From an uncultured Alphaproteobacteria bacterium (GTDB taxonomy: Bacteria; Pseudomonadota; Alphaproteobacteria; RF32; CAG-239): a stretch of DNA of 23,274 bases. Position numbers and translations under genes: made by a program. The notes beneath the pieces were generated by a model. That model saw only the letters and a list, made by a program, of their open reading frames with translations, did no database searches and had not been told where the DNA came from. Shown here piece after piece: positions 7,301-14,989 of this stretch. Every line of letters begins with the position of its first letter. Within the stretch, counting starts at the first letter, position 1. The stretch lies in assembly GCA_910580155.1 (NCBI GenBank), contig CAJTWX010000017.1, positions 2,779 to 26,052 of the forward strand, read 5' to 3'.

Positions 7301-7876
7301 ATGATTTTAACAGCGATAACCGGTTCTATCGGATGCGGCAAAACAACAATATCTGATGTTTTGCGAGAGCAGGGATTTCTTGTTTATGATATTGATAAAT
7401 GGGTTAAGCTTTTGTATTTTAAAAATGATTTTTTAGCTGTGGTGCGTAATTATTTTCCGCAGGCATTTAGTGCTGACGGGGAATTTAATAAAAAAGTGCT
7501 GAGAAATCTGGTTTTTAATAATCCTGATAAGTTAAAATTGTTGGAGAATCTTATTCATCCTTTTTTAACGAAGCGTTTAAAAAAGATTATTCGTAAAAAT
7601 AAAAATGATGGATTGGTTTTTGTTGATGCAGCTTTGCTGTTTGAAATGGGATGGGATAAATACTTTGATTATATCATCGTAGCGGATGTTGATTATGAAG
7701 AACAAAAAAAGCGTGTTATGGAAAGGGATAATATTTGTGCGGCGGATTTTGAAAAAATAAACCGAATTCAGATGCCGCAAGGTGAAAAAGTACGAAAAGC
7801 TGATTTTGTAATAAATACCGGAGGGACAAAAGGACAGTTAATCCGGAATATATTATGTGTTATTGAAGGACTATAA
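7301..7876 (+). CDS. coaE: dephospho-CoA kinase
   Basis: Last step of coenzyme A synthesis: ATP-dependent 3'-phosphorylation of dephospho-CoA. The 191-residue product starts with the P-loop TGSIGCGKTT (7-16), followed by YDIDKWVK. This is the substrate-side acidic pair region; most homologues have a DAD-type motif here, so the second Asp is kept. LIHPFL, the lid-region VDAALLFEMGWDKYFDYIIVAD and the QKKRVMERD arginine stretch are typical. AGAGG lies shortly before the ATG. It is the first gene of a tight operon: the stop is four bases before the dnaQ ATG. It is the first rightward gene from the proposed origin. Confidence 0.95.
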   Translation: MILTAITGSIGCGKTTISDVLREQGFLVYDIDKWVKLLYFKNDFLAVVRNYFPQAFSADGEFNKKVLRNLVFNNPDKLKLLENLIHPFLTKRLKKIIRKNKNDGLVFVDAALLFEMGWDKYFDYIIVADVDYEEQKKRVMERDNICAADFEKINRIQMPQGEKVRKADFVINTGGTKGQLIRNILCVIEGL

Positions 7877-7880
7877 AAAT

Positions 7881-8606
7881 ATGCAGACGATTAGAGAGAT
7901 TGTATTTGATACGGAAACAACTGGTTTTGACCCAGTAACCGGTGATAAATTAGTTGAAATAGGAGCTGTTGAGCTTATTAACCACGTGTCGACAGGGAAA
8001 ACGTATCATCAATATATCAATCCGGAAAGAGATGTGCCAGAAGAAGTTGTTAAAGTTCACGGATTAACTACGGAATTTTTAAAAGATTATCCGGTTTTTG
8101 CCGATGTGGCGCAAGAGTGGATTGATTTTATTGGGGATGACGGAATATTAGTAGCGCATAATGCTAAATTTGATATGAAATTTATCAATTATGAACTAAA
8201 AAGACTCGGTTATGCCGAATATGGCTGGGACAGAGCTGTAGATACGCTTGAAATTGCAAAAAATAAATTTCCGGGACAAAGAAATAATCTGGATGCGTTA
8301 TGTAAACGTTTTAATATTGATAATTCGGCACGTACTTTTCACGGTGCTCTACTTGATGCGCAGTTATTGGCGGAGGTTTATCTTGAATTATTGGGCGGTG
8401 CAGAGCCGACAATGGATTTGACCTCTCAAATGAATAGCGGAAAAGTTGTCAGCAGCGGTTATGTTGAGGTTAAGAGGGTATATCGAGAACCGAGGTTATT
8501 TTCGTTTGAGGAGTTGGAGGCTGCGAATCATAGGGCTTTTTTGGAAAAAAATATAAAAAATGCAATCTGGCTTGCTGATGAGAAAAAGGAAGAAGTGAAC
8601 AACTAA
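7881..8606 (+). CDS. dnaQ: DNA polymerase III epsilon subunit (3'-5' proofreading exonuclease)
   Basis: DEDDh exonuclease that proofreads for the Pol III core and binds the alpha subunit, DnaE (encoded at 19658). The 241-residue product (E. coli 243) carries Exo I FDTETTG (D10, E12), Exo II HNAKFD (D98) and Exo III HGALLDAQ (H154, D159), so all catalytic residues are present. A linker and a C-terminal tail for DnaE contact follow from about 175. I prefer ATG 7881, which gives the usual MxxIREIVFDTETTG start and has AAGGA upstream; GTG 7857 would overlap the end of coaE. The stop TAA overlaps the next ATG by one base (TAATG), so translation is probably coupled to pgeF. Confidence 0.96.
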   Translation: MQTIREIVFDTETTGFDPVTGDKLVEIGAVELINHVSTGKTYHQYINPERDVPEEVVKVHGLTTEFLKDYPVFADVAQEWIDFIGDDGILVAHNAKFDMKFINYELKRLGYAEYGWDRAVDTLEIAKNKFPGQRNNLDALCKRFNIDNSARTFHGALLDAQLLAEVYLELLGGAEPTMDLTSQMNSGKVVSSGYVEVKRVYREPRLFSFEELEAANHRAFLEKNIKNAIWLADEKKEEVNN

Positions 8607-9304
8607 TGTTTTATGCAGACGACATTGACGGAAAGAAAGTTTTTAAATCAGATTTACTATCTGATGTTGAACATTTTTTTACGACAAGGGAAATATGTCT
8701 GTTTTCAAAAGATAAGGATATGTCTGCTAATAGAAAACTTGTCGAGGATTATTTAGGTGAGCAGATGGCTACAAATCAGCCGGTGCACGGTGTGGATATA
8801 GCAAAAGTCGAAGATGGAAAATATTTTTATACGAGCACTGATGGAATGCTGATTGAAAAAGGGGCGGCTTTTATGAATTTTGGTGATTGTACGCCGCTTG
8901 TTTTTTCGTTTGGCAAAGGGGCTATGATTGCACACGCCGGCTGGCGGGGAACTGCTCAAGGGATGGCCAAAGTGGCTGTTAAGAGAATTTGTGATGAGTA
9001 TGGAATTAAGCCTCAAGATATTAAAGTTGCAATCGGGCCGGCGATTTGTTTGGATTGTTATGAAGTCGGGCAAGAAGTTTATGATGCTTTATCGGTAACG
9101 GTTAAAGAAAAAAGGCTGGGATTTGTGCAAAAAAACGGAAAATATTTTGTTGGCCTGAAAGAAATAAACAAAAATCAATTGATCGAGTGTGGTGTTACGC
9201 AAATTGATGTTTGTCCTTATTGTACGGCGTGTGGGGAAAAACTTTTTTATTCTTACCGGTATGAACATACGGGGTACAGGCATAGCGCGGTAGTAAAAGT
9301 TTAA
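8606..9304 (+). CDS. pgeF: peptidoglycan editing factor PgeF / polyphenol oxidase family (YfiH)
   Basis: Member of the YfiH/PgeF laccase-domain family, reported to remove misincorporated residues from peptidoglycan precursors; some members act as purine nucleosidases. The 232-residue product has the metal-binding pattern His61 (VHGVD), Cys95 (FGDCTPLVF) and His110 (AHAGWRGTAQG), then AIGPAICLDCYEVG and CPYCTACGEKLFYSYR near the C-terminus. All are typical. It overlaps dnaQ by one base and ends the operon. No convincing hairpin terminator follows; the 9305-9495 gap holds the ppdK leader. Confidence 0.93.
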   Translation: MFYADDIDGKKVFKSDLLSDVEHFFTTREICLFSKDKDMSANRKLVEDYLGEQMATNQPVHGVDIAKVEDGKYFYTSTDGMLIEKGAAFMNFGDCTPLVFSFGKGAMIAHAGWRGTAQGMAKVAVKRICDEYGIKPQDIKVAIGPAICLDCYEVGQEVYDALSVTVKEKRLGFVQKNGKYFVGLKEINKNQLIECGVTQIDVCPYCTACGEKLFYSYRYEHTGYRHSAVVKV

Positions 9305-9367
9305 AGGTACAGGTTATTCTATGTAGCTGTTTTAAAACTTGATTTAAAATGATAATATAACAAGTTT

Positions 9368-9397
9368 TTGCTTGAATATTCGAAAATATTGTTATAA
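9368..9397 (+). promoter_or_regulatory. possible promoter of ppdK
   Basis: TTGCTT (9368-9373), an 18-base spacer, then TTATAA (9392-9397). The match is loose; it would give a leader of about 90 bases. A TAGGAG ribosome site lies about ten bases before the ppdK ATG. Confidence 0.3.
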
Positions 9398-9495
9398 GTT
9401 CTTGTCAGAATTTATCGTTCTGCTGCGTGCTTAACGAATATGTTATGTATTGCGGCTGTTTTTAACTAACTTAAGCTAATAGGAGCTTTATAACT

Positions 9496-12195
9496 ATGAG
9501 TAAATGGGTTTACACATTTGGTAACGGCAAAGCCGAAGGCGATGCCTCGATGAGAAATCTCCTTGGCGGTAAAGGTGCTAACTTGGCAGAAATGAACAAA
9601 GTTGGTATGCCTGTTCCTCCGGGATTTACAGTAACAACAGAAGTTTGTACATATTACTATAATAACAATCATTCGTATCCGGCAGACTTGAAAGACCAAG
9701 TTCGTCAGGCTGTAGCATACGTTGAAGGTATTATGGGCAAGAAATTTGCAGATGCTAACAATCCGTTGTTATTCTCTGTTCGTTCCGGTGCTCGCGTTTC
9801 TATGCCGGGTATGATGGATACTGTATTAAACCTCGGTTTGAATGATGAAACAGTTAAAGCTTTGGCAAAAGTTTCTGGAAGCGAAAGATTTGCATACGAT
9901 TCATATCGTCGTTTCCTGCAGATGTTCTCTGATGTTGTTTTGGGCGCAGATTTGGATTTGTATGAAGAAGCTTTGGAAAATATGAAAAAATCCAAAGGTT
10001 ATAAATCTGATACAGATTTGACAGCTGACGATTTGAAAGAATTAGTACAAGAATATAAAGAAATCGGTCAGAAATTGGGTAAAGTTGTTCCGCAGGATCC
10101 GTGGGAACAGTTGTGGGCAGGTATTGGTGCCGTATTCGGTTCCTGGATGGTTGACCGCGCTATTACATATCGTAAATTAAATAATATTCCGGGTGACTGG
10201 GGTACAGCTGTTAATGTACAGACAATGGTATTCGGTAATGCCGGTGATGACTGCGCTACCGGTGTGTGCTTCTCTCGTGACCCAGCAACTGGTGAAAACG
10301 TTTACTATGGTGAGTATCTTGTGAATGCTCAAGGTGAAGATGTTGTTGCCGGTATTCGTACTCCGCAACCGATGGCTTCTAAAGGTGATGGTACTTCTTT
10401 GGAAGAAAAATGGCCGCATCTTTATCAGGAATTGGTTGATGTTCGTAACAACCTTGAAGCTCACTATAAAGATATGCAGGATATGGAATTTACTATTGAA
10501 CACGGTAAACTCTGGATGTTGCAGTGCCGTAATGGTAAAAGAACTGCTGCAGCTGCCGTTCGTATGGCTGTTGAAATGTTTGAAGAAGGAATGCTTTCTA
10601 AGGAAGAGGCTATTATGCGCGTTGGTGCTGATCAGCTTGACCAGTTGTTGCACCCGATGTTAGACCCGAAAGCTGAAAAGAAAGTTATTGCTGTTGGTTT
10701 GCCTGCTTCTCCAGGTGCTGCTGTTGGCCGTGCCGTATTTAATGCTGAAGATGCCGAAGACTGGGCTGCTAAGGGTGAAAAAGTTATCCTTATCCGTAAC
10801 GAAACAAGTCCGGAAGATATTGGCGGTATGCACGCTTCTCAAGGTGTGATTACAGCCCGCGGTGGTATGACTTCTCACGCAGCTGTTGTTGCTCGTGGTA
10901 TGGGTACTCCTTGCGTTTCCGGTTCTACAGATATTGTTATTGATTATAAAGCCAAGACAATGTCTACAAAATCCGGTGTTGTTATTAAAGAAGGCGACTG
11001 GGTATCTTTAGATGGTGCTAAGGGGCAGATTATTGAAGGTAAAATTCCGACAGTTCAAGTTGAAATGACCGGTAACTTTGGTAAATTGATGTCTTGGGTT
11101 GATGAAATCAAAACAATGAAAGTTCGTGCTAATGCCGAAACTCCGAAAGATGCTAAGCAAGCACGTGATTTTGGTGCAGAAGGTATCGGTTTGGCTCGTA
11201 CTGAACATATGTTCTTTGATGCTGACCGTATTCCGGATATGCGCGCTATGATTTTGTCAGATACCGAAGAAGGCCGTCGTGCTGCTTTGGCTCGCTTGTT
11301 GCCTTATCAGAAACAAGACTTTATTGACTTGTTTACGATTATGGATGGTCTGCCTGTAACTGTTCGTTTGCTTGACCCGCCGTTGCACGAATTCTTGCCG
11401 CATACTGATGCTGAAATGCAGGAATTAGCTGATAAAATGGGAATGACTTTGGAACAGGTTAAGACCCGCGCTGAAAAATTGCACGAGTTAAACCCGATGC
11501 TTGGTCACCGTGGCTGCCGTTTGGCTGTTACTTATCCGGAAATCTGTGAGATGCAGACCCGCGCTATCTTGGAAGCTGCTTTAGAATGCGAATCTAAAGG
11601 CATTAAAGTAACTCCTGAAATTGAAGTTCCTTTAATTGGTTCTAAGAAAGAACTTGATATCTGCAAGAATATCATTGATACAACAGCAGAAAAAGTATTT
11701 GCAGAAAAAGGTAAGAAAATCGATTACCTCGTTGGTACGATGATTGAATTGCCGAGAGCTGCTTTGCAGGCTGAGAATATTGCTGAATCTGCTGGTTTCT
11801 TTGGTTTCGGTACAAACGACCTTACACAAACTACTTTGGGTATGAGCCGTGATGATACCGGTGCTATTTTGGATTGCTACAGAGCTAAAGGCGTTTACGT
11901 TGCTGACCCGTTTGCATCTATTGATGTTGAAGGTGTAGGCAAGCTGGTTAAGCGTGCTTGTGTTCAAGGACGTATGACTAACCCTGATTTACACTTGGGT
12001 GTATGTGGCGAACACGGTGGTGATCCTGCATCTATTGAATTTTTCAATTCTTGTGGATTGGATTATGTATCCTGCTCACCGTTCCGTGTGCCGGTAGCAC
12101 GTTTGGCTGCTGCTCAAGCTGCAGTTAAACAAAAAGGTCAGCCGAAAGCTGTTGATGCGGCTAAAGAGGGCTGCTGCTGCAAAAAAGCTTGCTAA
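9496..12195 (+). CDS. ppdK: pyruvate, phosphate dikinase
   Basis: Interconverts pyruvate + ATP + Pi and PEP + AMP + PPi. In fermentative or PPi-using bacteria it can run in the glycolytic direction. The 899-residue product has the full domain set: the ATP-grasp nucleotide-binding half starting at GGKGANLAEM, the swivelling phosphohistidine domain with GGMTSHAAVVARGMG (catalytic His461), and the C-terminal PEP/pyruvate barrel with FGTNDLTQTTLG and GVCGEHGGDP (catalytic Cys837). The usual end SPFRVPVARLAAAQA is followed by an extra tail ending in GCCCKKAC, with four Cys in the last seven residues. Codon use is biased toward GGT/GCT/CGT, as in a highly expressed gene, unlike the orphan genes on the left. 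A strong terminator follows. Confidence 0.98.
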   Translation: MSKWVYTFGNGKAEGDASMRNLLGGKGANLAEMNKVGMPVPPGFTVTTEVCTYYYNNNHSYPADLKDQVRQAVAYVEGIMGKKFADANNPLLFSVRSGARVSMPGMMDTVLNLGLNDETVKALAKVSGSERFAYDSYRRFLQMFSDVVLGADLDLYEEALENMKKSKGYKSDTDLTADDLKELVQEYKEIGQKLGKVVPQDPWEQLWAGIGAVFGSWMVDRAITYRKLNNIPGDWGTAVNVQTMVFGNAGDDCATGVCFSRDPATGENVYYGEYLVNAQGEDVVAGIRTPQPMASKGDGTSLEEKWPHLYQELVDVRNNLEAHYKDMQDMEFTIEHGKLWMLQCRNGKRTAAAAVRMAVEMFEEGMLSKEEAIMRVGADQLDQLLHPMLDPKAEKKVIAVGLPASPGAAVGRAVFNAEDAEDWAAKGEKVILIRNETSPEDIGGMHASQGVITARGGMTSHAAVVARGMGTPCVSGSTDIVIDYKAKTMSTKSGVVIKEGDWVSLDGAKGQIIEGKIPTVQVEMTGNFGKLMSWVDEIKTMKVRANAETPKDAKQARDFGAEGIGLARTEHMFFDADRIPDMRAMILSDTEEGRRAALARLLPYQKQDFIDLFTIMDGLPVTVRLLDPPLHEFLPHTDAEMQELADKMGMTLEQVKTRAEKLHELNPMLGHRGCRLAVTYPEICEMQTRAILEAALECESKGIKVTPEIEVPLIGSKKELDICKNIIDTTAEKVFAEKGKKIDYLVGTMIELPRAALQAENIAESAGFFGFGTNDLTQTTLGMSRDDTGAILDCYRAKGVYVADPFASIDVEGVGKLVKRACVQGRMTNPDLHLGVCGEHGGDPASIEFFNSCGLDYVSCSPFRVPVARLAAAQAAVKQKGQPKAVDAAKEGCCCKKAC

Positions 12196-12218
12196 TGCAG
12201 GCTTGTAGCCGAATTAAG

Positions 12219-12250
12219 AACCCGTTGGCAGAAATGTCAGCGGGTTTTTT
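12219..12250 (+). terminator. intrinsic terminator of ppdK
   Basis: A 12-bp stem, AACCCGTTGGCA (12219-12230) with TGTCAGCGGGTT (12235-12246), containing two G-U pairs, has a GAAA tetraloop and then further T residues to 12250. It lies 24 bases after the ppdK stop. Confidence 0.9.
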
Positions 12251-12357
12251 GTATATATCTTTTATTTTTGATTGAATTGATTAAATAATAAAAGCATTAT
12301 GATGTCAGATATAAATCTGTTGACCTTTAGGTTATGTAAAATTTAGGAGATGTTGTT

Positions 12358-12828
12358 ATGGATTTTAATTCATTAAAAGATACAAATAATTTAAAAGCTT
12401 TGTTAAAAGGTATGGGTAGTGATATTGCCGGTGCGTTTAAGAGCGTTAAAGATGTAAATGGCGAGAAATTGAAAAATGGTTTTAATACCTACTTTGTTGA
12501 TTATCTGAAAAATAATTATGCAAATTTTGATGGCAGAGTATCACGTCGTCAATATTGGATGTTTACATTATATTCTATGCTGATTAGTATTGCATTCAAT
12601 ATTGTTATTGCGATTATTCCGTTTTTGGCAATTATTTCTTTGCTTTATGCCTTTGCTCTTATTGTTCCGAGTATTGGTCTGGGTATTCGCCGGTTGCACG
12701 ACCTGAACCTTTCCGGCTGGTTTTTCTTAATTGCATTTATTCCGTTGCTTGGCGGGTTGGCATTGTTGTTCCTGTTTTGTATGCCGGGTGATGCAGAAGA
12801 TAACAAATTCGGGCCGGCTGCAAAATAA
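12358..12828 (+). CDS. DUF805 family inner-membrane protein
   Basis: Function unknown; the DUF805 (YhaH/YhaI-like) family is common in proteobacteria. From about residue 47 the product has the family pattern NYANFDGRVSRRQYWMF, hydrophobic helices, the signature GLGIRRLHDLNLSGWF, and a final PGDAEDNKFGPA. The 156 residues include a charged N-terminal extension of about 45 residues before the family domain, with helical periodicity. AGGAG lies eight bases before the ATG. It is probably monocistronic, between the ppdK terminator and a bidirectional terminator. Confidence 0.9.
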   Translation: MDFNSLKDTNNLKALLKGMGSDIAGAFKSVKDVNGEKLKNGFNTYFVDYLKNNYANFDGRVSRRQYWMFTLYSMLISIAFNIVIAIIPFLAIISLLYAFALIVPSIGLGIRRLHDLNLSGWFFLIAFIPLLGGLALLFLFCMPGDAEDNKFGPAAK

Positions 12829-12844
12829 TATAACTTCAAGTAAG

Positions 12845-12873
12845 AAAAAAGAGGGTTTTAAACCCTCTTTTTT
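12845..12873. terminator. bidirectional terminator between the DUF805 gene and the prepilin peptidase gene
   Basis: Arms AAAAAAGAGGG (12845-12855) and CCCTCTTTTTT (12863-12873), perfect 11 bp, with loop TTTTAAA that can partly pair. It serves both convergent genes; its right arm reaches into the stop codon of the minus-strand gene (12872-12874). Confidence 0.9.
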
Positions 12874-13573
12874 AATATTCTAAAAGAAATAATACAATTA
12901 AGGATGCTAATACGATTGAAGGACCAAAAGCGCCTTGGCGTTGTTTGTTGATAAAGCAGGTTATGGCAAAGATAATACAGGCGGCTAAAATAACATAAGG
13001 AACATTGATAAAACCCAGCCAAGCGCCGACGGCAGCTAACAATTTAATATCTCCTCCGCCAAAAACATCAGGATGTTTTTTTATCAGGAACAATGATGCC
13101 AGAACCGGAATAAAATAACCGGCAATTGCTCCAAGTGCGCTGTTTTGTGCGGCAGCAGCATTATCGTATCCCAGCAATTCACCGGCAAAAGCAGCGTATG
13201 CAAAGCCGACAATGAGTAATGGTACTGTTAATAAATCGGGCAGAAGGAACATTCTTTTATCTATTTCCATTAACATATACAAAACAATAATAAAGAATGC
13301 TATCCAAGGCATTTCATCGGGAAGTATTGTTTGCGTGGCAAGGAAGATTGTTGATGATGTAATTATACCCCAGCCAAGAGAACGCATAAAATAGCGTCGT
13401 GACAGTTGTTTGTATTTATGGTTTGCCTGTCTTTTGCTCCGTGAAACCTGTTTATTTATACAAAAAATACGATACAGGGCATAGGCAAAAGTTGCGGGCA
13501 TAAATTTGGAAAAACGGCGCGCCAAAAAGGGAATCGAAAAACCAAAAATAAAACCGATAATCAGATATGTCAT
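12872..13573 (-). CDS. A24-family prepilin peptidase (type IV leader peptidase)
   Basis: Aspartic membrane protease that trims the leader from type IV pilin-like precursors (PilD/CpaA/TadV group). The 233-residue product is mostly transmembrane. It has the two catalytic aspartates: D105 in EIDKRMFLLPD (the ID-x5-LPD pattern) and D175 in FGGGDIKLLAAVGAWLG. AFGPSIVLASLI near the end matches the conserved FGP region. The segment before the protease part (about residues 1-85) lacks the CxxC pairs of the bifunctional PilD N-methyltransferase domain, so it may only cleave (inference). GGAG lies eight bases before the ATG. A response-regulator gene on the same strand ends 65 bases upstream, so cotranscription is possible. 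No pilin or secretion ATPase gene is in view. Confidence 0.9.
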   Translation of the reverse strand: MTYLIIGFIFGFSIPFLARRFSKFMPATFAYALYRIFCINKQVSRSKRQANHKYKQLSRRYFMRSLGWGIITSSTIFLATQTILPDEMPWIAFFIIVLYMLMEIDKRMFLLPDLLTVPLLIVGFAYAAFAGELLGYDNAAAAQNSALGAIAGYFIPVLASLFLIKKHPDVFGGGDIKLLAAVGAWLGFINVPYVILAACIIFAITCFINKQRQGAFGPSIVLASLIVLFLLEY

Positions 13574-13638
13574 AATGTTTTCTCCGGCTTGTTATTTGGC
13601 TGCATTCTAATAAGCAAAAGGTAAAATAATCTTTAAGC

Positions 13639-14268
13639 TTAAATCAATCCCATTTTTTGAGCGGTAATAACTGCTTGAGTACGATTATTTACTTTTAGGC
13701 AGCGGAGCAGGGCGTTGATGTGCAGTTTTACAGTGGCTTCGGAGACGCCCATATCGTAAGCAATTTGCTTATTTGATTTTCCTTGTGCAATTAAATCAAG
13801 TACTTGTGACTGGCGATTTGTCAGGTTTTTCTTTAATGGGCTGTTTACCTGATAGGTGCTGTAGTCTACGCCATTATCAAGCATTGCCGGCGGAATATAT
13901 GTTCCACCATCTAAAATGAGTTTTAATGCACCGCTTAAGATATTGCTGTCTGAGCGTTTTGGGATGTATCCCTTGACGCCGCAAGACAAAATTTTTTTGA
14001 TGTTTCTGGTGTCTTCTGAAGATGAAATCGCAACGATTTTGGTGTTTGGTGCTAATGATTTGATTTTGCTTATTATTTCTGTTGCGTTTAATTCGGCTAA
14101 ATCTATATCTAAGATTAAGATATCAATATCCGTCTCTTTAGATAATATTTTTTGCATTTCTGCAAGACTTGAAGACTGCAGAATAACAATATCCTGATTT
14201 ATTTGTTTCAAACGTAATGATAATCCGTCCCTAAAAAGTGACTGTTCGTCCGTTATTAAAACTTTCAT
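13639..14268 (-). CDS. NarL/FixJ-type response regulator, orphan
   Basis: DNA-binding transcription regulator of 209 residues. The receiver domain (about 1-120) has the acidic pair D7-E8, the likely phosphoacceptor D54 in LILDIDLAELN, the switch Ser in AISSSED and Lys in GYIPKRS. A LuxR-type helix-turn-helix fills the last ~62 residues (LTNRQSQVLDLIAQGKSNKQIAYDMGVSE... in two parts, ending NNRTQAVITAQKMGLI). All key receiver residues are present, so it should be phosphorylatable. No histidine kinase gene lies in the window. AGGAG precedes the ATG. It may regulate the prepilin peptidase gene downstream or act elsewhere; the sequence does not decide this. Confidence 0.93.
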   Translation of the reverse strand: MKVLITDEQSLFRDGLSLRLKQINQDIVILQSSSLAEMQKILSKETDIDILILDIDLAELNATEIISKIKSLAPNTKIVAISSSEDTRNIKKILSCGVKGYIPKRSDSNILSGALKLILDGGTYIPPAMLDNGVDYSTYQVNSPLKKNLTNRQSQVLDLIAQGKSNKQIAYDMGVSEATVKLHINALLRCLKVNNRTQAVITAQKMGLI

Positions 14269-14357
14269 TTATATCTCCTATAAAATCAAGGTATTGGCTA
14301 AATGTAGTTGCAATATAAGTACGGATTGACGCTTTTAAAGCGGTGGATAAAGTTTTT

Positions 14358-14822
14358 TTATTCTTGAGGCGGCAGAATAAGTAATTCAACACCTGCTTCT
14401 TTGAGCATTTGTTCTGAATATGTGATGCGGTCGCGCCAAGTATTTTGCGGGGTATTTTTATCTATTTGGAGAGGATTGGTTACAACCAGCTTAATACCTG
14501 ACTGGATAATCGCGCGGGTGCAATCGGTACAAGGGAAGTGAGTGGCATATAAAACACAACCTTTGACACAAGTTCCACATAAACACGCATTATAGACGGC
14601 GTTTCTTTCAGCGTGTTCAAAAAAATCGTATTTGGTGGGGCGTTCGAAGCGCTCAAAAACATCATCGTCTACACCGCGGACAAAACCATTATATCCGGTA
14701 GCGCGAATCTCTTTATCCGGTCCTACAATGACGGCGCCGGTTTTGGTTGATGTGTCTTTAGACCAGGTTGCAACAAGTTTTGCAAGTTCCATAAATCTGT
14801 AGTGCCATTTCATTGTAAACAT
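14358..14822 (-). CDS. dCMP / cytidine deaminase family zinc enzyme
   Basis: Zinc-dependent deaminase, probably dCMP to dUMP for dTTP supply. The 154-residue product has the zinc and proton-shuttle motif HAERNA (H70, E72) and PCTDC (C98, C101), plus TGAVIVGPDKEIRATGYNGF near the N-terminus, the usual dCMP-deaminase-like arrangement (ComEB group). The extra Cys cluster CLCGTC (about 80-85) is also often seen in this group. GGGAG lies seven bases before ATG 14822. Free-standing ahead of the regulator gene (89-base gap). A broader nucleotide deaminase cannot be excluded from sequence. Confidence 0.88.
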   Translation of the reverse strand: MFTMKWHYRFMELAKLVATWSKDTSTKTGAVIVGPDKEIRATGYNGFVRGVDDDVFERFERPTKYDFFEHAERNAVYNACLCGTCVKGCVLYATHFPCTDCTRAIIQSGIKLVVTNPLQIDKNTPQNTWRDRITYSEQMLKEAGVELLILPPQE

Positions 14823-14927
14823 AAGTTTTCTCCCAAATAAAGTACACTAACAGTCAGTCTAGCATTTTTTTATTATTTTACAAGGATTTTGTTTCATTTA
14901 AATAAGCGCGAAAAGATGAGAAGAATC

Positions 14928-14955
14928 TTGACTTTATAATCCGAAAAGGTATATT
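14928..14955 (+). promoter_or_regulatory. promoter of eno
   Basis: TTGACT (14928-14933, 5 of 6), a 16-base spacer, TATATT (14950-14955, 5 of 6). The best sigma70-like match in the window, about 35 bases before the eno ATG, which has AGGAG in front. Confidence 0.65.
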
Positions 14956-14989
14956 AGACGGCAGTTAATTTTAATAATAGGAGTGTATA

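Noticed and set aside
9305..9495. GTTTTAAAAC palindrome after pgeF as a terminator
   Set aside because: Short A/T-only palindrome without a G/C stem; unlikely to terminate transcription.
9466..11967. Minus-strand and alternate-frame reading frames of 66-158 codons inside ppdK
   Set aside because: Shadows of a strongly codon-biased gene; no ribosome sites or family motifs.
14342..14350. Single DnaA-like box (minus strand TTATCCACC)
   Set aside because: Isolated, one mismatch, beside the deaminase stop; no cluster or AT-rich partner.
14320..14357. Possible terminator after the deaminase gene (GCTTTTAAAGC palindrome)
   Set aside because: The self-complementary core has no adequate loop and no properly placed T run for the minus strand.
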